Assembly: GCA_016648135.1 (NCBI GenBank)
Contig: JADDOH010000183.1
Coordinates: forward strand, 186,001 to 250,000
Direction of reading: 5' to 3'
DNA length: 64,000 bases
Source of the DNA: Agrypnia vestita
Taxonomy: Eukaryota > Arthropoda > Insecta > Trichoptera > Phryganeidae
A model generated the notes under the pieces. It was not told where the DNA came from. It saw only the letters and a list, made by a program, of their open reading frames with translations, and searched no databases. Shown here one piece after another: positions 28,001 to 36,964 of the stretch (the stretch's first letter is position 1; every line of letters starts with the position of its first letter). The position numbers and the translations under genes are program-made.

Positions 28001-31000
28001 ACTATGGTCCGCGGCGGACCGCGCGGAGAACAAATGCATGTGCGGACAATCTGTTAAATGTGGCGCGTTGCAATCAAAAACACGAGACGTGACGTCACCG
28101 ATTTTACGTTGACGTAAATTCCGCGGGTGGGGAACCGATCAGACGCTGAAGCGAGCGTTCTGCCGGCGGAACGATCGATGATCCGCGTAGTGTTTTCGAT
28201 AAGAGCATATTGTATGGAAAGAAATGTAGCGGCGTTCCGCGATGTCAAAGACGTGACGGAAGATACACCTAGCCTGACACCGGCCTTAGAAAACAATAGG
28301 AGATATTACATAATTAATATTACCGATTGTTTCCTCGAAGAAATACAACCGAAATAAAAACAGTTTCATTTAGGCGAATTTATTTTGTGCCGACGTTGAT
28401 TGATTTTGCAATTGCGACTATATAAAAAATTATTGTAAATAATCGTGTAAATTTATTTATTAAATATTATTTTATTAGCCTATTCAAATACTGCAGGATT
28501 TTTTCAGCAGCTAGAACTTTTGTTACGCCGCCAAAACCACATAATTTTTATTGCGCTCATTTTTCATTTTTAGGAATGTTGAACAAAATTTCGTCTTCCG
28601 AAAAACGTATTATGAAGATTTATTTATATGAATAAATTGAGTTCAGCTATAAATATTTTCACTACTTAAGCGTGAAACGAAATAAGCGGGAAACATATTA
28701 ATCCTAAAAAAATATGGGATTTGTTTGGGACTTTTTCGGGACCGCAGAATTTAAAATTATTTAGCGGGAAACCTTATTAAAAGTGAATTTATTAAGCGAG
28801 TTTCACTGTATTTCATTTTCCTGTCTCCCATTGCTAGAAAATCCGTCCCAAGGTATATGAATTTATCAACTTGTTTCAACTGTGTCTGTATATTCATTGA
28901 GCATTGCTCATGGTTTCTTCCTATGACCATTACCTCTATTTTGGCAGTAGTATTCTTTATCCCTACTAAGTACATCAGGGGGAGTAAAGAGGGTAGGGTA
29001 AAGAGGGAGGGGGAAATATCGCCTACGTTACCCTTTTAAAGAACAAGTGTGCCAAATTTGGTTTAGATCAGTAATGGTGTAGATTTATATAGAGAACAGA
29101 GAGACAATGAGTTTTATAGGTACACACATTAAATGTCATCTAAAATGTCAATATAAAAGAAAGCTATTTTCAATATTGATAGTGATTAAAATTTGTTCCT
29201 AGTTCGCTGGGCAGCAGCTTACAGCAGGGTAAGAAGGGTCACACAATGAAGAGCCTGACGAAGGACATGCGAGTGAGCTGTGAGGCTATTCCAGAGGAAA
29301 TGTCAGGCAGCACCCCTCCACATCCTCTCCATCACCCCGCCACACACCCTCACCTGATGACCTACAACTCTGATCCAGGTAAATGAATATATTGTATATG
29401 TTGTTATTTGCCATTCATCAGACCTCAAGGATGTTCGCGGAAGACTGTTGTGACAGGTGAATTAGAAGGTGCTACTAGAAGCTTCAAAACGGGTTTGCAT
29501 CAGATGATGTATACTCATCGATTGTTGGAGACTTCTGACAGATTAATTTTCCAGTATCTGCTGTACTTAATCGTGGCATGTCTTTGACGAACTTCTTTTA
29601 TTTCTGGTTTTATTAAGAGGGAATACCTACCTACGAGGTGCAAAAAAAGGCGAATTTTGTGAATTTTTTTAAGAAAACCTGTATGAATTATGGTAATGGT
29701 ATTATTTTTACATGAAAAATTTAAGAATATGTCAATTTTTTTTTATTAAAAAGTATTCAACATTGGCGGAAAATTCTTGGGTTCTGTCGACTGCCAAAAA
29801 CAAAAGGTCCTCCGCGGTGACCACTCCCATTTCATATGTAATCATCAGAATAAAAAAAAACAAAAAGATTATCAAAATAGACACTATAATTTAGTCTTTG
29901 ACATAGATGTTTTTAAAAATATTGATTTTTGACAAAATGGCGGGCGTATGAATTTAAAGTAGCGGTTTTTAGGGAAAAATTTGTGTATATTATGCCATAA
30001 AAAAAGTCTATGACAAAAACTAGATAATTATGTACAGAATAACCACTAGAAATTTCAAGTTGATCGGTTCAGTGGTTGCCGAGATATTTTGGTCACTGAT
30101 TTTCAAAACATGGTTTAGAGTAAAACGCTTTTGAATGCATGCATGCATAGATACGTAGATACGCAAGCAATGATTAAATCGCGAAATTGTTCAACTTACA
30201 TAAAATCTTCAAGTCATAATATAAATCCTCCACCTTGCTTAGAATTCCCATATCATCAAGCACTCTTCACAAACATAATAGAAACAGGTATAATGTTTCT
30301 ATTATGAAAGAGCCCGATTGGCAGCTATCTGCGTGTGGTGCAGTGCGTAATCAACAAAGGGATGCCACTATTATCAGCTATAACTTTGTTATTTTTTTGA
30401 ATTTTTGCTTGAAATTTTCACCAAATATTTCTAAGACCTCAAAGCTTTAAGAAAATGCAAAAAATTAAAAATCAATTTGTTAGAACTTTCTAGGTAGGTA
30501 TTCCCCCTTAAATGTAGCACTGCACAATAAACCCCCGATAAATCGAAATTCGTCATAATTCTAAATTTTTAAAATACGCAAGTCCAAAAATGGTCATTTC
30601 TTATTAGACTTGCTGTGCCCGCGCGGCTTCGCACGCGTAGATTTTTAGTACACTGTTTGGATTGTCATAGAACTTTCGCGAACCTTCTAGAACATTCTCC
30701 TTCCAGAACTCTCAAGAAATTTATCGAATATACAGGAACCTTCTAGACACACCGACACATTCCGCCACTCAGTTTAGAACCTTATAGAACTTTCGGGAAT
30801 TTTATAGATTCTTTTCCTTCCAGGACTTTCTAGAGCAGGTTTTTCCGGAACCTTCTAGACTCACTGACACAGTCGGCGCGCCTATTTTGAAACAATCTGA
30901 AGCATTTGCAGCCTTCCCATAACAAAACAATGTGCTAGAAAGCACATTTTCATCACCCACTCCCATCCAAGCACAGCCACCCCCACCAAACTCGCATATT

Positions 31001-34000
31001 TTCGATGTGACTCCAAGGGCTATCCGCTACCATAACCACCGATGGGTGGTTTTGGCTGGTTGTGGAGAAAACTTGGCGGGTAGGGAAACACGGGTTTCTT
31101 TTTATATATATGTATTGATTTAACAGTGATAATTCTAAAATCTCTGTAATTCGTAATTCAAAATAATTTTTAGACCTTTGCGTCGTAAATCAATACATTT
31201 TATGTCACATAATTCAAATTTTTTAAAGAAGTTATAATAAACTAATAATGCTCGCAGCTTTTTGATCACATGCACCCACCCATGTAGGATGTCCTTTATG
31301 TATTTTGTGGTACCATATAGAATGCTCATTTTTTTTTACATAGGTACAGTAGCCGGCAAATATCTTGAAATTCTACGGCATAGTGGGGGGAAGTTTGCGC
31401 ATCTACCTTTCCACCAAAGAGACCCAAATTTCGTCTTCTGCGCATTCCCCCACCACGTCAAAGAATTTCAAGAAGTTTGCCGGCAACTGTACATATTATC
31501 TCGTAATCCCTAACCGTGCTTTCTTCAGTCGGCTACCTTGATATGTGCAGACAGTTTGGTATTGTTTTTCACTTTTTTAAATTTCTCTTTAGTTCAATTC
31601 TTTTTTTTAATAACTTTGTGTTATTAAAATGTTTTATTTTCTTTGGAAGGAGTTATAACTGCCCTATATTTTTATTTCACATATTTATAGACATTATATT
31701 TCTAATAACAATGTGTTGGTCTGGCCTAGAAAAAAGGCGGAGTATCAAGTTAAAATCAAGTGAAGATTGAAGAAACCTTCCATAAATGCAAAGATAAGTA
31801 AACATATTTGATTGCGGCCATTCAATCGTGACAAAATAGATTTTTTTTTTCGCAAGTAAGAACAGCAAATATGTAAATTTGTACTTTAGCAATAGAAATG
31901 TTGCGTTCTTTGCATTAATATTATAAATATTGCGTTTTCGAAACGATTTCTTGAAATACATGTATGTATATTTTTCACAAAATTAACATTTTTTTTCAAG
32001 AGCTTTTGGTTTAATGAATTTCACAACCGATCGCGATTTTTTTTTTGGTACCTAGAATTTTGAATCAGCTGGGTTCCACATAATTCAAAATGTTTATCTT
32101 TATTATCATCTCCTCATTCATTTGTTCCACAAGTATGTATATTCACAATATGTATGTACCAAGATCATCTTTACATTTACTTTTAATTTCTTTATTCTAT
32201 CATAAATTAAACAATTTTTAAAATCATATAAATGCAAAAATTCTTTTTACTGAACAGTTTTTAATAATTTTTATACATTGCAATTAATTGTTCATAATTT
32301 TATATTTGTTTTATCATTTCTAGTTGGCCTTGTAAACATAAACAATACAAGTAGAGTTTAAATTTGTAACAATTGTAAAATTTCACATAAAAAACAAGAT
32401 AAAAAATTGTCATATGCATAATATATGTAACTCACTTTTTTTATGTTTTGACAGTGATTTTACCCTACTGTTTTTGATATATGATTATATGTAACTCATT
32501 GCTATTGCATTTGATATGTAATTTAAAATGATTAAAATATATATGAATATTTTATTACCCAAAAAGTGAATTCAACACTACAGTGTGAATCTGGTCACTA
32601 AGACGCTTGTGTGGAAAATCTTTGGTCGATAGAGTGAGGAATGAACAAATTAGAAGTGAATGCAATGCTGGCTGTAGTGTGGTAGATAGAATAAAGAAAG
32701 GAGTGCTGAGATGGTTTGGTCATGTGGAACGTATGAACGAGGAAAGGATGGTTAAGAAAATATATGAGGCGAGTGTTGAAGGCAACAGGAATAGAGGGCG
32801 TCCGCGAAAGACCTGGCACCATCAGGTACTACAAGTATTTGAGGATGGCCCTGTTAAAAGCCGCATCAACCGTAGAATGTGTATGAGAAGATGTATGAAT
32901 GTGGCCGAAGCAAAAGTGGTGTGCCAGAATAGAATAGTGTGGCATTCAATCCTCTCTGCCTACCCCTGCGGAGAAACGGTGTGATGGTTAGTTAGTTAGT
33001 TAGTGTGAATCTGGAAAACTTTGGTTTTTCATAATTCAAAGTAATCTTGAACCATGTGTCACTAATCCCTTTTCTTTATATATTGCTTCTCTTTCTGCCT
33101 TTTTCATTTTTTAATGTCACAAAACTTTTACTAATTATTATTCATTTAAATTAATTAGATCATCAGTTGAAAATTTTTCTTCAGGAGCAGCGCATCTCGA
33201 AAATCTGGAAGCGTCTCAGGTGTCATCTACATCAGAATTGAACATCGCAAAAGTTTCATTTGAAAATACGGAAACTCCCCCTGCTAGAAATGAAATATAT
33301 GAAATATTCTCGAAAGTCAATAAACCCGCCGACATAATAATAGTAAACTCGACCAAAGCGACAAACTTCACGGGAGACACTATAACAAAAGTTCCCATGT
33401 CGCAGGACGTGTTGAAGCTCAGTGCCAAGCCCCCGCACTCACCGGCTCCAGCCTCACCGAGACCTATTAACAGAGTACAGACTTTGTCTGCGTCATCCAG
33501 AATGCCCCAACCTCCCATGACGTCCAGGAGCAATTCGTTGCTGCCCTCGGATACACAGAGAAACGCAGCTAATTTTAATTTAAAGTTTAATGAGATGCAA
33601 TCTAGTCAACAAAGTATCTTGCAGCTGGATGATTTGCCGCCTGTGTCAAGATCTAAACGGTCCAACACTATTTCTGTAATGAGTCCCACTCGGAGGAGGA
33701 GGTAAGCATGAGTTGATAATTCATTATTTCAAAAATACTACATGTCTTAATAAATATTTTTATTGATAATTTAATATTAAAAAATCTAAATATAATTAAA
33801 AATATAAATTACACATATGAGGGGTACAAAAGCAAAGGCAGCAGTATAATTTTTATTTATTTTGAGTGCAGTCACCGAAGATTACAAATTTAGAATGTAC
33901 TGAATTTGAGATTTTATAGGAAATATAGCTCTATCCCTTTCTAAATCACTATTAAAAGAAATATCCACCACCCCCAAGGAGGTCACGTGACAAAATGGTG

Positions 34001-36017
34001 GCTTCATACTAAAGTGAGAATTGATGTCGATTTTAGACTGAAAAATTATAGCAAAGACAGTAATATCCAATTACGTAAACAGCAAAAGGAGCAATGTTCA
34101 CAATTTTTAGCAAACACAGCAATATCCATATTTGAAAGATAAATATTTATTTATACACTTATATAAAAGGAGAACTAAGATGGCAATTGTTTTTAAAAAC
34201 TTATTTCCAATAGGATGTAGAATTCATAGATTCCAGAGAAGTTTCCTGGAGTAGTGACAGGTTTTTTGTATTTATCTCAAAAATATCGCAGTGGAATATT
34301 GCTGCATTTAATTTTATACTCCTCATGTTATGATGATAATATTGTGTATTACATCATCTTTTTTTTAAAACAGAGACAATCCATCTCCGAAGCCGAAAGA
34401 CTCATGTTCCCGTTGGGGAGCGAGTCCCGCCTTTGTGTTCCTGCAGCTATACCATGGGTCTGGAGCGGGAGGGGCTGAACGCCCTTTGCTATTGAGCGGT
34501 CCCCACCATGCTCGCTCCGTGAAGAACTTGGACTTGGTGCCTCCACTAGAGACATACCGGGTCGGAGTTCTTTACGTAGGCCAGGGTCAACACAATAATG
34601 AAACAAAGATGTTGAAGAATGAATTTGGAAGTTTAAGGTAATTCTGTTTATATATTTGTTTTTCGTTGTTAAATATAAAGAATTCACGGCTGTGATTTGG
34701 TTAGTAAAATTTAATAATGATATGGTAGGTCGTAGGGTACCTATTTTTTAACATCTTTAGTATTTTTTTACTCTTCAGATATGCAGAATTTTTACAAGAC
34801 TTAGGCACATTGATCTCACTGGAAGATGCCGAAAGCATGGGACTATTCCTTGATGTAGAGAAGGGGGGCAGGGATGGAAGGTTTGCCTATGTCTGGCAGG
34901 ATGACATTATGCAGGTAATTTATTACATGCAATGATTGTGATGCTTCGTTACTACTTTTCTATAAAAAAATCACATTTAAAATATTTTTTTACCTGCGTT
35001 TAATTCACCGATTTCTTCACATTGGCGCTACATTCATACATTTTTAGGTACTGTTTCACGTGGCTACGCTGATGCCCAATAATCCGTCGGATCCAGAATG
35101 TAATGAAAAACGCAAACACATTGGCAATGATTTTGTGTCCATAGTGTACAATGAAAGCGGAGAGGATTTTCATATTCAAACAATCAAGGTAACAGTAATA
35201 TTTGATGGATGTTGGTTTGTTTGATTCTCAGTTAATCGGAGAATATTAAACTTTTTGTTTCATTTCGCAGGGCCGTTTTAATTTCGCTTGTATCATAATC
35301 GAACCCCTGGACCACGGAACGAATAAAGTCACCATTAAAACGAAAGGGGAGCTGATTGAAAGAGAATTCTTGAACACAATCGAACCAAAAATCATATCTG
35401 ATCAGAATGTTGCTCTTCTGGCCAGGCAGCTGGCATTACACGCTAATGTAAGTTAATTTACATATTTGTATTTATAATATATATAAATAATGTAAATATA
35501 CAAATCAATTTCAGGGTGTTAGCAACCTGTTTATAAATTTTCTCATATTGAGATTATCACCTGAGACTATAACGCATGGGTAATCTGTGGTAGTGAACAT
35601 GTACAATTGTGGTTTTAAAAGTTTTTAATAGTTGTTTAAAGAAATCGGAATAATTGAAATTAATATTTCCAGTGTCTGCACATTTTTCTCTGCCCCAAGC
35701 CAATTTGTGTGCCTTGTGAAAAACCCATGTCTACGCAATTGAATCAATTTACAATACTTTACTTTGCCGTCTTCATTACATGACAAACATCTTTCCAGTT
35801 GGCCTCATTAATATCCTGTTCACTGAGCACAAAGTCGGCTACTCCGTATGCTTCAAACTGGCTGGAGAGGCTTCGCATCATAAAGAGGCTAAGAAACAAG
35901 TTGCTGCAGGAACGAAAGGATGCTAATGAGAACAGTTCCAGTCACCACATCAGTCCTCCCACTCCGAGCGACAGTCGGAATAGACTTTATATGGAAGACT
36001 TCACCGAATATACATAA
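2034..36017 (+). CDS. TSC2: Tuberin (TSC2/gigas), 23 C-terminal coding exons; 5' part outside window
   Basis: GTPase-activating subunit of the TSC1-TSC2 complex. It switches off Rheb and so restrains TORC1 at the lysosome surface. Exons read from splice signals and phase: 2034-2270, 2730-2891, 6739-6927, 8187-8364, 9174-9329, 9862-10058, 11486-11599, 13762-13916, 14875-15000, 16982-17134, 22310-22430, 23244-23453, 24020-24190, 24345-24493, 24915-25047, 25606-25820, 29203-29378, 33185-33701, 34374-34637, 34779-34914, 35048-35188, 35271-35447, 35799-36017. They sum to 4296 nt (1431 codons plus stop) with all phases compatible. Human tuberin is about 1800 residues, so the N-terminal third precedes the window. 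The match to tuberin is collinear from about human residue 580 to the terminal DFTE motif. The largest introns are full of transposons. A candidate poly(A) signal AATAAA is at 36293-36298. Identification is firm; exon 13's donor is non-consensus. Confidence 0.95.
3021..3053 (-). ncRNA. Hammerhead-ribozyme-like core in Penelope-like pLTR
   Basis: Read on the minus strand: CUGACGA (3052-3046), a stem-II hairpin, then GAAA (3029-3026) followed by CAUGU. This is the spacing of the hammerhead catalytic core, and Penelope-like elements are known to carry hammerhead motifs in their pLTRs. I could not find the 5' stem III/cleavage-site half nearby, so activity is doubtful. Confidence 0.4.
3118..4873 (+). 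mobile_element. pogo/Tigger-like DNA transposon, defective
   Basis: Terminal inverted repeats begin CAGTAAAAGCTCGTTAATAC on the left and the reverse complement ends at 4873; each side is flanked by TA, the pogo/Tc1 target duplication (3116-3117, 4874-4875). A plus-strand frame from ATG 4394 encodes a CENP-B-type N-terminal helix-turn-helix ([36 protein letters not shown]) and then stops. The catalytic DDE domain is missing. The element sits inside the Penelope remnant and itself contains the Harbinger insertion. Confidence 0.8.
3463..4067 (-). mobile_element. Non-autonomous PIF/Harbinger element nested in the pogo element
   Basis: Perfect 18-bp terminal inverted repeats AAGGGTACGCGCGCACTA at 3463-3480 and 4050-4067 bound a GC-rich insert. 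On the minus strand a fragment (about 3940-3812) reads [20 protein letters not shown] followed by [13 protein letters not shown], the N-terminal region of a Harbinger transposase. The rest of the transposase is gone. The target duplication is not clear. Confidence 0.7.
5362..5394 (+). ncRNA. Second hammerhead-ribozyme-like core, opposite orientation
   Basis: CUGACGA at 5362-5368, stem II AGGG pairing CCCU (5369-5372 with 5381-5384), GAAA at 5385-5388, then CAUGUU. It is the inverted partner of the copy at 3021-3053. The pairing is better here, but the upstream strand of stem I and the cleavage triplet are not evident. Confidence 0.42.
5820..6020. repeat. Dispersed repeat, second copy near 38500-38700
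   Basis: A stretch containing gtaaaggacagcacag, then attcattg and catac/cgac elements, is repeated with divergence at about 38560-38680. No coding sequence is evident. It is probably a degraded retroelement. Confidence 0.4.
6082..6618. mobile_element. Foldback MITE with ~200-bp inverted repeats, TA target duplication
   Basis: The first 200 bases (from CAGGGTTATTTGGAAAA) are nearly repeated in inverse at the right end (TTTTCCAAATAACCCTG). TA lies on both sides, pointing to a Tc1/mariner-type origin. The interior shares text (agttatggagatat...aaagtttgcattttttt) with repeats at 45414, 53930 and 59043, so this is a multicopy family. It has no coding capacity and lies in a TSC2 intron. Confidence 0.8.
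7595..7790 (+). repeat. tRNA-derived SINE
   Basis: The 5' part resembles a tRNA with an A-box (gtagcccagtgg) and a B-box-like segment (ggttattgattcccgg). It is followed by an unrelated tail with a gggcctcctggcctgta stem and an A-rich end. A related copy is at 48090-48230, and an inverted one at 25215-25310. It is not a functional tRNA gene because the cloverleaf is not intact. Confidence 0.65.
10421..11041 (+). mobile_element. Non-autonomous PIF/Harbinger element in TSC2 intron
   Basis: Ends are inverted copies of AAGCCATGTATTCACTAGGG..., identical over GTATTCACTAGGGGACAAAT. A TTCAA motif flanks the GCC ends on both sides. Inside, a plus-strand frame encodes a Harbinger transposase N-terminus: [47 protein letters not shown]. 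The catalytic domain is deleted. It is distinct from the copy at 3463-4067. Confidence 0.75.
11486..17134 (+). CDS. TSC2: TSC2 exons 7-10 of this window
   Basis: Exons 11486-11599, 13762-13916, 14875-15000 and 16982-17134. Exon 8 carries [18 protein letters not shown] and exon 9 carries [18 protein letters not shown] with VTTS, both diagnostic of tuberin just after the central domain. Exons 7 and 10 are serine-rich and poorly conserved, as expected for the linker that is a kinase target in other species. Exon 8 opens with GGC directly after a TAG acceptor and has no in-frame ATG. Exons 8-10 all end in phase 2 before AG|GT-type junctions. Confidence 0.9.
11708..12172. repeat. Dispersed repeat family, copy 1
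   Basis: It starts gagtgcagtcactgaggatta and ends near the aaacacctcagtggaatatt block. The same order of blocks recurs at 33867-34310, and part recurs in inverse near 51946-52105. Non-coding. All copies lie in introns or intergenic DNA. Confidence 0.6.
12296..12905 (-). mobile_element. Non-LTR retrotransposon 3' end (minus strand), copy 1
   Basis: On the minus strand a broken frame resembling [17 protein letters not shown] is followed by a non-coding tail ending AAAGCCCTGAAGGGTGTTAA and a TAAATAAA-rich terminus. A close second copy is at 40625-41235, where the frame is also broken. Identification as a LINE 3' end rests on the tail structure and the truncated frame. Confidence 0.55.
14207..14416. 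mobile_element. Short foldback MITE
   Basis: Terminal repeats begin GTATAGGTCTTTCCATATAA and run for about 60 bp with a few mismatches, including a shared gtgggtacagtgc block. The centre is a short spacer. It has no coding capacity. Confidence 0.7.
14695..14770. repeat. AT microsatellite
   Basis: A run of alternating TA dinucleotides with a longer TATAATAT-rich surround, about 105 bp upstream of TSC2 exon 9. It is typical replication-slippage sequence. Confidence 0.8.
15277..15897. mobile_element. pogo/Tigger-like non-autonomous element
   Basis: The right end, inverted, reads CAGTAGAGTGCCGATTATCCG; the left end reads TAGTAGACTCGATAATCTGG, the same repeat with a mutated first base. TA flanks both ends. 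The interior is AT-rich and non-coding. Confidence 0.65.
16445..16920 (-). mobile_element. CR1/L2-like LINE reverse-transcriptase C-terminus
   Basis: On the minus strand two frame-disrupted segments read [13 protein letters not shown]...[17 protein letters not shown] and then [14 protein letters not shown]...[13 protein letters not shown]. This is the standard C-terminal tail of CR1/L2-type non-LTR retrotransposon polyproteins. Frameshifts show it is dead. It lies just upstream of TSC2 exon 10. Confidence 0.75.
18270..18560. repeat. Two tandem diverged copies of a ~170-bp repeat
   Basis: The block tatataaataaaaatg, then gttcg..tgt.caaaatc..taaatctc, then tgctttgaaatttt occurs at about 18280 and again at about 18450. 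It adjoins the longer satellite-like array that starts near 18978. Confidence 0.6.
18978..20090 (+). repeat. Dispersed element with internal ~115-125-bp tandem monomers
   Basis: It starts cctataaaactcaatgtctgtc and ends ccgtgcaacgccgggcac. In between, at least six diverged monomers each contain ctgtaccgtt, ccaaattttgcatac, ttctttag and a pyrimidine-rich ccctcccc block. The same family appears in reverse at 61590-62172 and in fragments near 28975, 55141 and 58630. The fixed ends with variable internal repeats resemble Helitron-type non-autonomous elements; that classification is inference. Confidence 0.65.
19061..19242. mobile_element. GC-rich palindromic MITE inserted in a satellite monomer
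   Basis: The arms GGCCTCGGGTACGATA...CAAGCGGCAGAGC and the inverse CCCGAGGC extend about 65 bp each. Flanking bases are TTA on both sides (TTA target duplication). Removing the element plus one TTA restores the monomer motif gcatacttattctttag. Confidence 0.75.
21607..21926. mobile_element. TTAA-flanked MITE (piggyBac-type)
   Basis: Inverted ends GGCAGGATTCT and AGAATCCTGCC are flanked by TTAA at 21603-21606 and 21927-21930. Long subterminal inverted repeats include gtgtatttattaagcctaataa and its reverse. It is non-coding. Confidence 0.75.
22310..29378 (+). CDS. TSC2: TSC2 exons 11-17: serine-rich linker with a conserved WAEV..RPTGDVSW-like block
   Basis: Exons 22310-22430, 23244-23453, 24020-24190, 24345-24493, 24915-25047, 25606-25820 and 29203-29378. 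Exon 12 contains a glycine-rich stretch, then [20 protein letters not shown], the equivalent of the conserved human block ending in SWLMSLEN. Exon 13 carries the [12 protein letters not shown] segment. Exon 16 contains [17 protein letters not shown], a basic-then-serine site of the kind AKT/RSK-class kinases use; that role is inferred. Intron 16 (25821-29202) contains piggyBac and pogo-like insertions. Exon 13 ends at GTT|GTCAGT, which is the only donor in the right phase. Confidence 0.87.
22545..22690. repeat. pogo-like remnant
   Basis: The text cattttgaaatatgcggaac followed by ccagctaattcaaaattcc matches the interior of the 36469-36964 element and, in reverse, sequence near 32050-32095. No ends are preserved. 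Confidence 0.45.
25215..25310 (-). repeat. tRNA-derived SINE, inverted
   Basis: A B-box caggaatcgaacctgg and an A-box-like cactgggctatgag appear in reverse orientation. It is related to the copy at 7595. Confidence 0.6.
25925..26155 (-). mobile_element. LINE reverse-transcriptase tail
   Basis: The minus-strand reading, with disruptions, gives [11 protein letters not shown]...GRWVAPD...[13 protein letters not shown]. This is the 'RIP..R.PKK..GRR.VGRP' tail seen at the end of insect RTE/Jockey-class LINE polyproteins. It is broken by stops. Confidence 0.5.
26174..26890 (+). mobile_element. Defective piggyBac-like element retaining the Cys-rich C-terminal domain
   Basis: TTAA occurs at 26170-26173 and 26891-26894, with ends CCTTTTTA and (inverted) CCGTTTGAGTGCC. 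In the third plus frame, about 26500-26650 reads [13 protein letters not shown] followed by [19 protein letters not shown] and a stop, the piggyBac transposase C-terminal cysteine-rich zinc-binding domain. The DDD catalytic core is deleted. It lies in a TSC2 intron. Confidence 0.75.
27096..28808. mobile_element. pogo-like non-autonomous element
   Basis: The inverted ends CAGTGAAACTCTCTTAGTACG and CAGTGAAACTCGCTTAATAAA (read inward) are each flanked by TA. The interior lacks a transposase. It contains the MITE at 27922-28285. Confidence 0.7.
27922..28285. mobile_element. MITE nested in the pogo-like element
   Basis: Ends GGCCAGCGTCACACTACGCG and the inverted GGCCGGTGTCAGGCTAGGTG share a ~50-bp diverged terminal repeat ending near tctttgacgtcg. 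TTAA flanks the left and TTAG (one change) the right. The centre is GC-rich and non-coding. Confidence 0.65.
28810..28975 (-). mobile_element. LINE reverse-transcriptase fragment
   Basis: The minus-strand reading has [19 protein letters not shown] and [14 protein letters not shown], the region after the RT active site in RTE/Jockey-like LINEs. It abuts the right end of the pogo-like element and a fragment of the tandem-monomer repeat at about 28975-29125. Confidence 0.65.
29617..30507. mobile_element. TTAA-flanked MITE, ~890 bp
   Basis: Ends GAGGGAATACCTACCTA and the inverted GGGGGAATACCTACCTA are flanked by TTAA at 29613-29616 and 30508-30511. The interior includes the widespread insect-repeat phrase tcaagttgatcggttcagtgg. 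No transposase is present. It lies in a TSC2 intron. Confidence 0.75.
32595..33001 (+). mobile_element. Young 5'-truncated RTE/Jockey-like LINE copy with target-site duplication
   Basis: An uninterrupted 125-codon frame (32607-32984) encodes a LINE polyprotein C-terminus: [20 protein letters not shown], then [13 protein letters not shown] (GTTA)n tail follows. The copy is flanked by 13-bp direct repeats AGTGTGAATCTGG at 32582-32594 and 33002-33014, the target-site duplication. The open frame and perfect duplication indicate recent insertion into the TSC2 intron. Confidence 0.85.
33185..33701 (+). CDS. TSC2: TSC2 exon 18: long low-conservation linker exon
   Basis: This is the longest exon (517 nt), entered in phase 1 and left in phase 2. 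It encodes a hydrophilic, Ser/Pro-rich stretch without recognisable domains and ends [19 protein letters not shown], a basic patch. The preceding acceptor is TTCTTCAG at 33175-33184. It lies immediately before the catalytic exons, where vertebrate tuberin also has a long disordered regulatory linker. The start ATG-like codon sometimes seen inside it (33220) is a GTG within the exon and not a start. Confidence 0.85.
33867..34310. repeat. Dispersed repeat family, copy 2
   Basis: It carries the same ordered blocks as 11708-12172 (tgagtgcagtcacc, gaatgtactgaatttgag, gaaatatccac, gtcacgtgacaaaatgg). It ends about 65 bp before the acceptor of TSC2 exon 19. Confidence 0.6.
34374..36017 (+). CDS. TSC2: TSC2 exons 19-23: Rheb-GAP (Rap-GAP-like) catalytic domain and C-terminus
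   Basis: Exons 34374-34637, 34779-34914, 35048-35188, 35271-35447 and 35799-36017 encode the GAP domain. It begins [12 protein letters not shown], continues through [25 protein letters not shown] and [17 protein letters not shown], and reaches [18 protein letters not shown]. The last contains the catalytic 'asparagine thumb' Asn of the GND motif (the residue equivalent to human N1643). The protein ends with [16 protein letters not shown], a basic helix, then EDFTEYT and a TAA at 36015-36017. The catalytic core looks intact, with no frameshift or missing key residue. AATAAA occurs both at 36023, too close to the stop to be likely, and at 36293. Confidence 0.95.
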
Positions 36018-36468
36018 CCTTAAATAAAAACATCCAAAATTTAGTATAGAGTTAAAAAACTACTTAAGGTCTAAATGGTACAAGAGCGTTCATTTTATAA
36101 TTCTATTTTGATACAAATGTGCATCTTTAACTGTATTTAAGAGATATTTTTAAATGAAACTTATTGATATGTCATAAGCATCATCGAAAGTGTTTACTTT
36201 GATATAATTTGCGTGTTTGGACTACATTTTTATAAAAAATCATTAAAAATCAAGACCAATACCTTATTATTTAAAAAATAACAGTTTTTTAAAATAAATG
36301 TTTAATTTGCCTTGTTTTAATTTTTGTAGATACTGTGTAACAGACTAGATGAACGTCATTTGACGTGCCATATTAAAAGGATACATGAAGTTCTGTTTCT
36401 GAACAGAAAATGTGAAGAAATATAATTTCCTTTTTTGTTATTCGACTTTTTTTTTTTATAAAGAATTA

Positions 36469-36964
36469 CAGTAAAACGTTGTTGATTCGAAATTCAAGGG
36501 AAAACATTTTGAATTTTGCGGAACCCCGTTAGATTCAAAGTCCAAAAAGAAAAATCACGATGCGATTGTGAAATTTGCCATAAGTCATAAAACTCATGAA
36601 AAATCCATTGAATTTGTGAAAAACATCTGTATTTTTTGCATATTACAAGAAATTATTTCGAAAATGCAATTTTCATTATGCTAATACGCATAAAGATCGC
36701 AAAATTTCTATTACTAAAGTACATACCCACTATGTATTGACATATTTGTTGTTCTCGTGACAAAAATCGAAATATATGTCAAATTTCAAAAAATCGAAAT
36801 ATATGTTAAATTTCAAAAAATCGAAATATGTCAAATTTCTAAAAATTTTGAATAATATCGCGGTTAATAATTTAAGCTTAATTAAATTAATGAAATGGAT
36901 ATTTTGGGACTTGTGGGTTTTACAAATTCGAATTATCGGGGTTCGGATTAACGCGGTTTTACTG
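36469..36964. mobile_element. pogo/Tigger-like MITE
   Basis: Left end CAGTAAAACGTTGTTGATTCG; right end, inverted, CAGTAAAACCGCGTTAATCCG. TA precedes the left end; the right flank has lost it. The interior has a repeated tcaaatttcaaaaaatcgaaatat motif (36779-36835). It lies about 450 bp downstream of the TSC2 stop. Confidence 0.65.

Noticed and set aside
29261..29275. Another CCTGACGAAGG string resembling the hammerhead core
   Set aside because: It lies inside TSC2 exon 17 coding sequence and lacks the downstream GAAA, so it is a coincidence.
33216..33533. A 105-codon minus-strand frame
   Set aside because: It is the antisense shadow of TSC2 exon 18.
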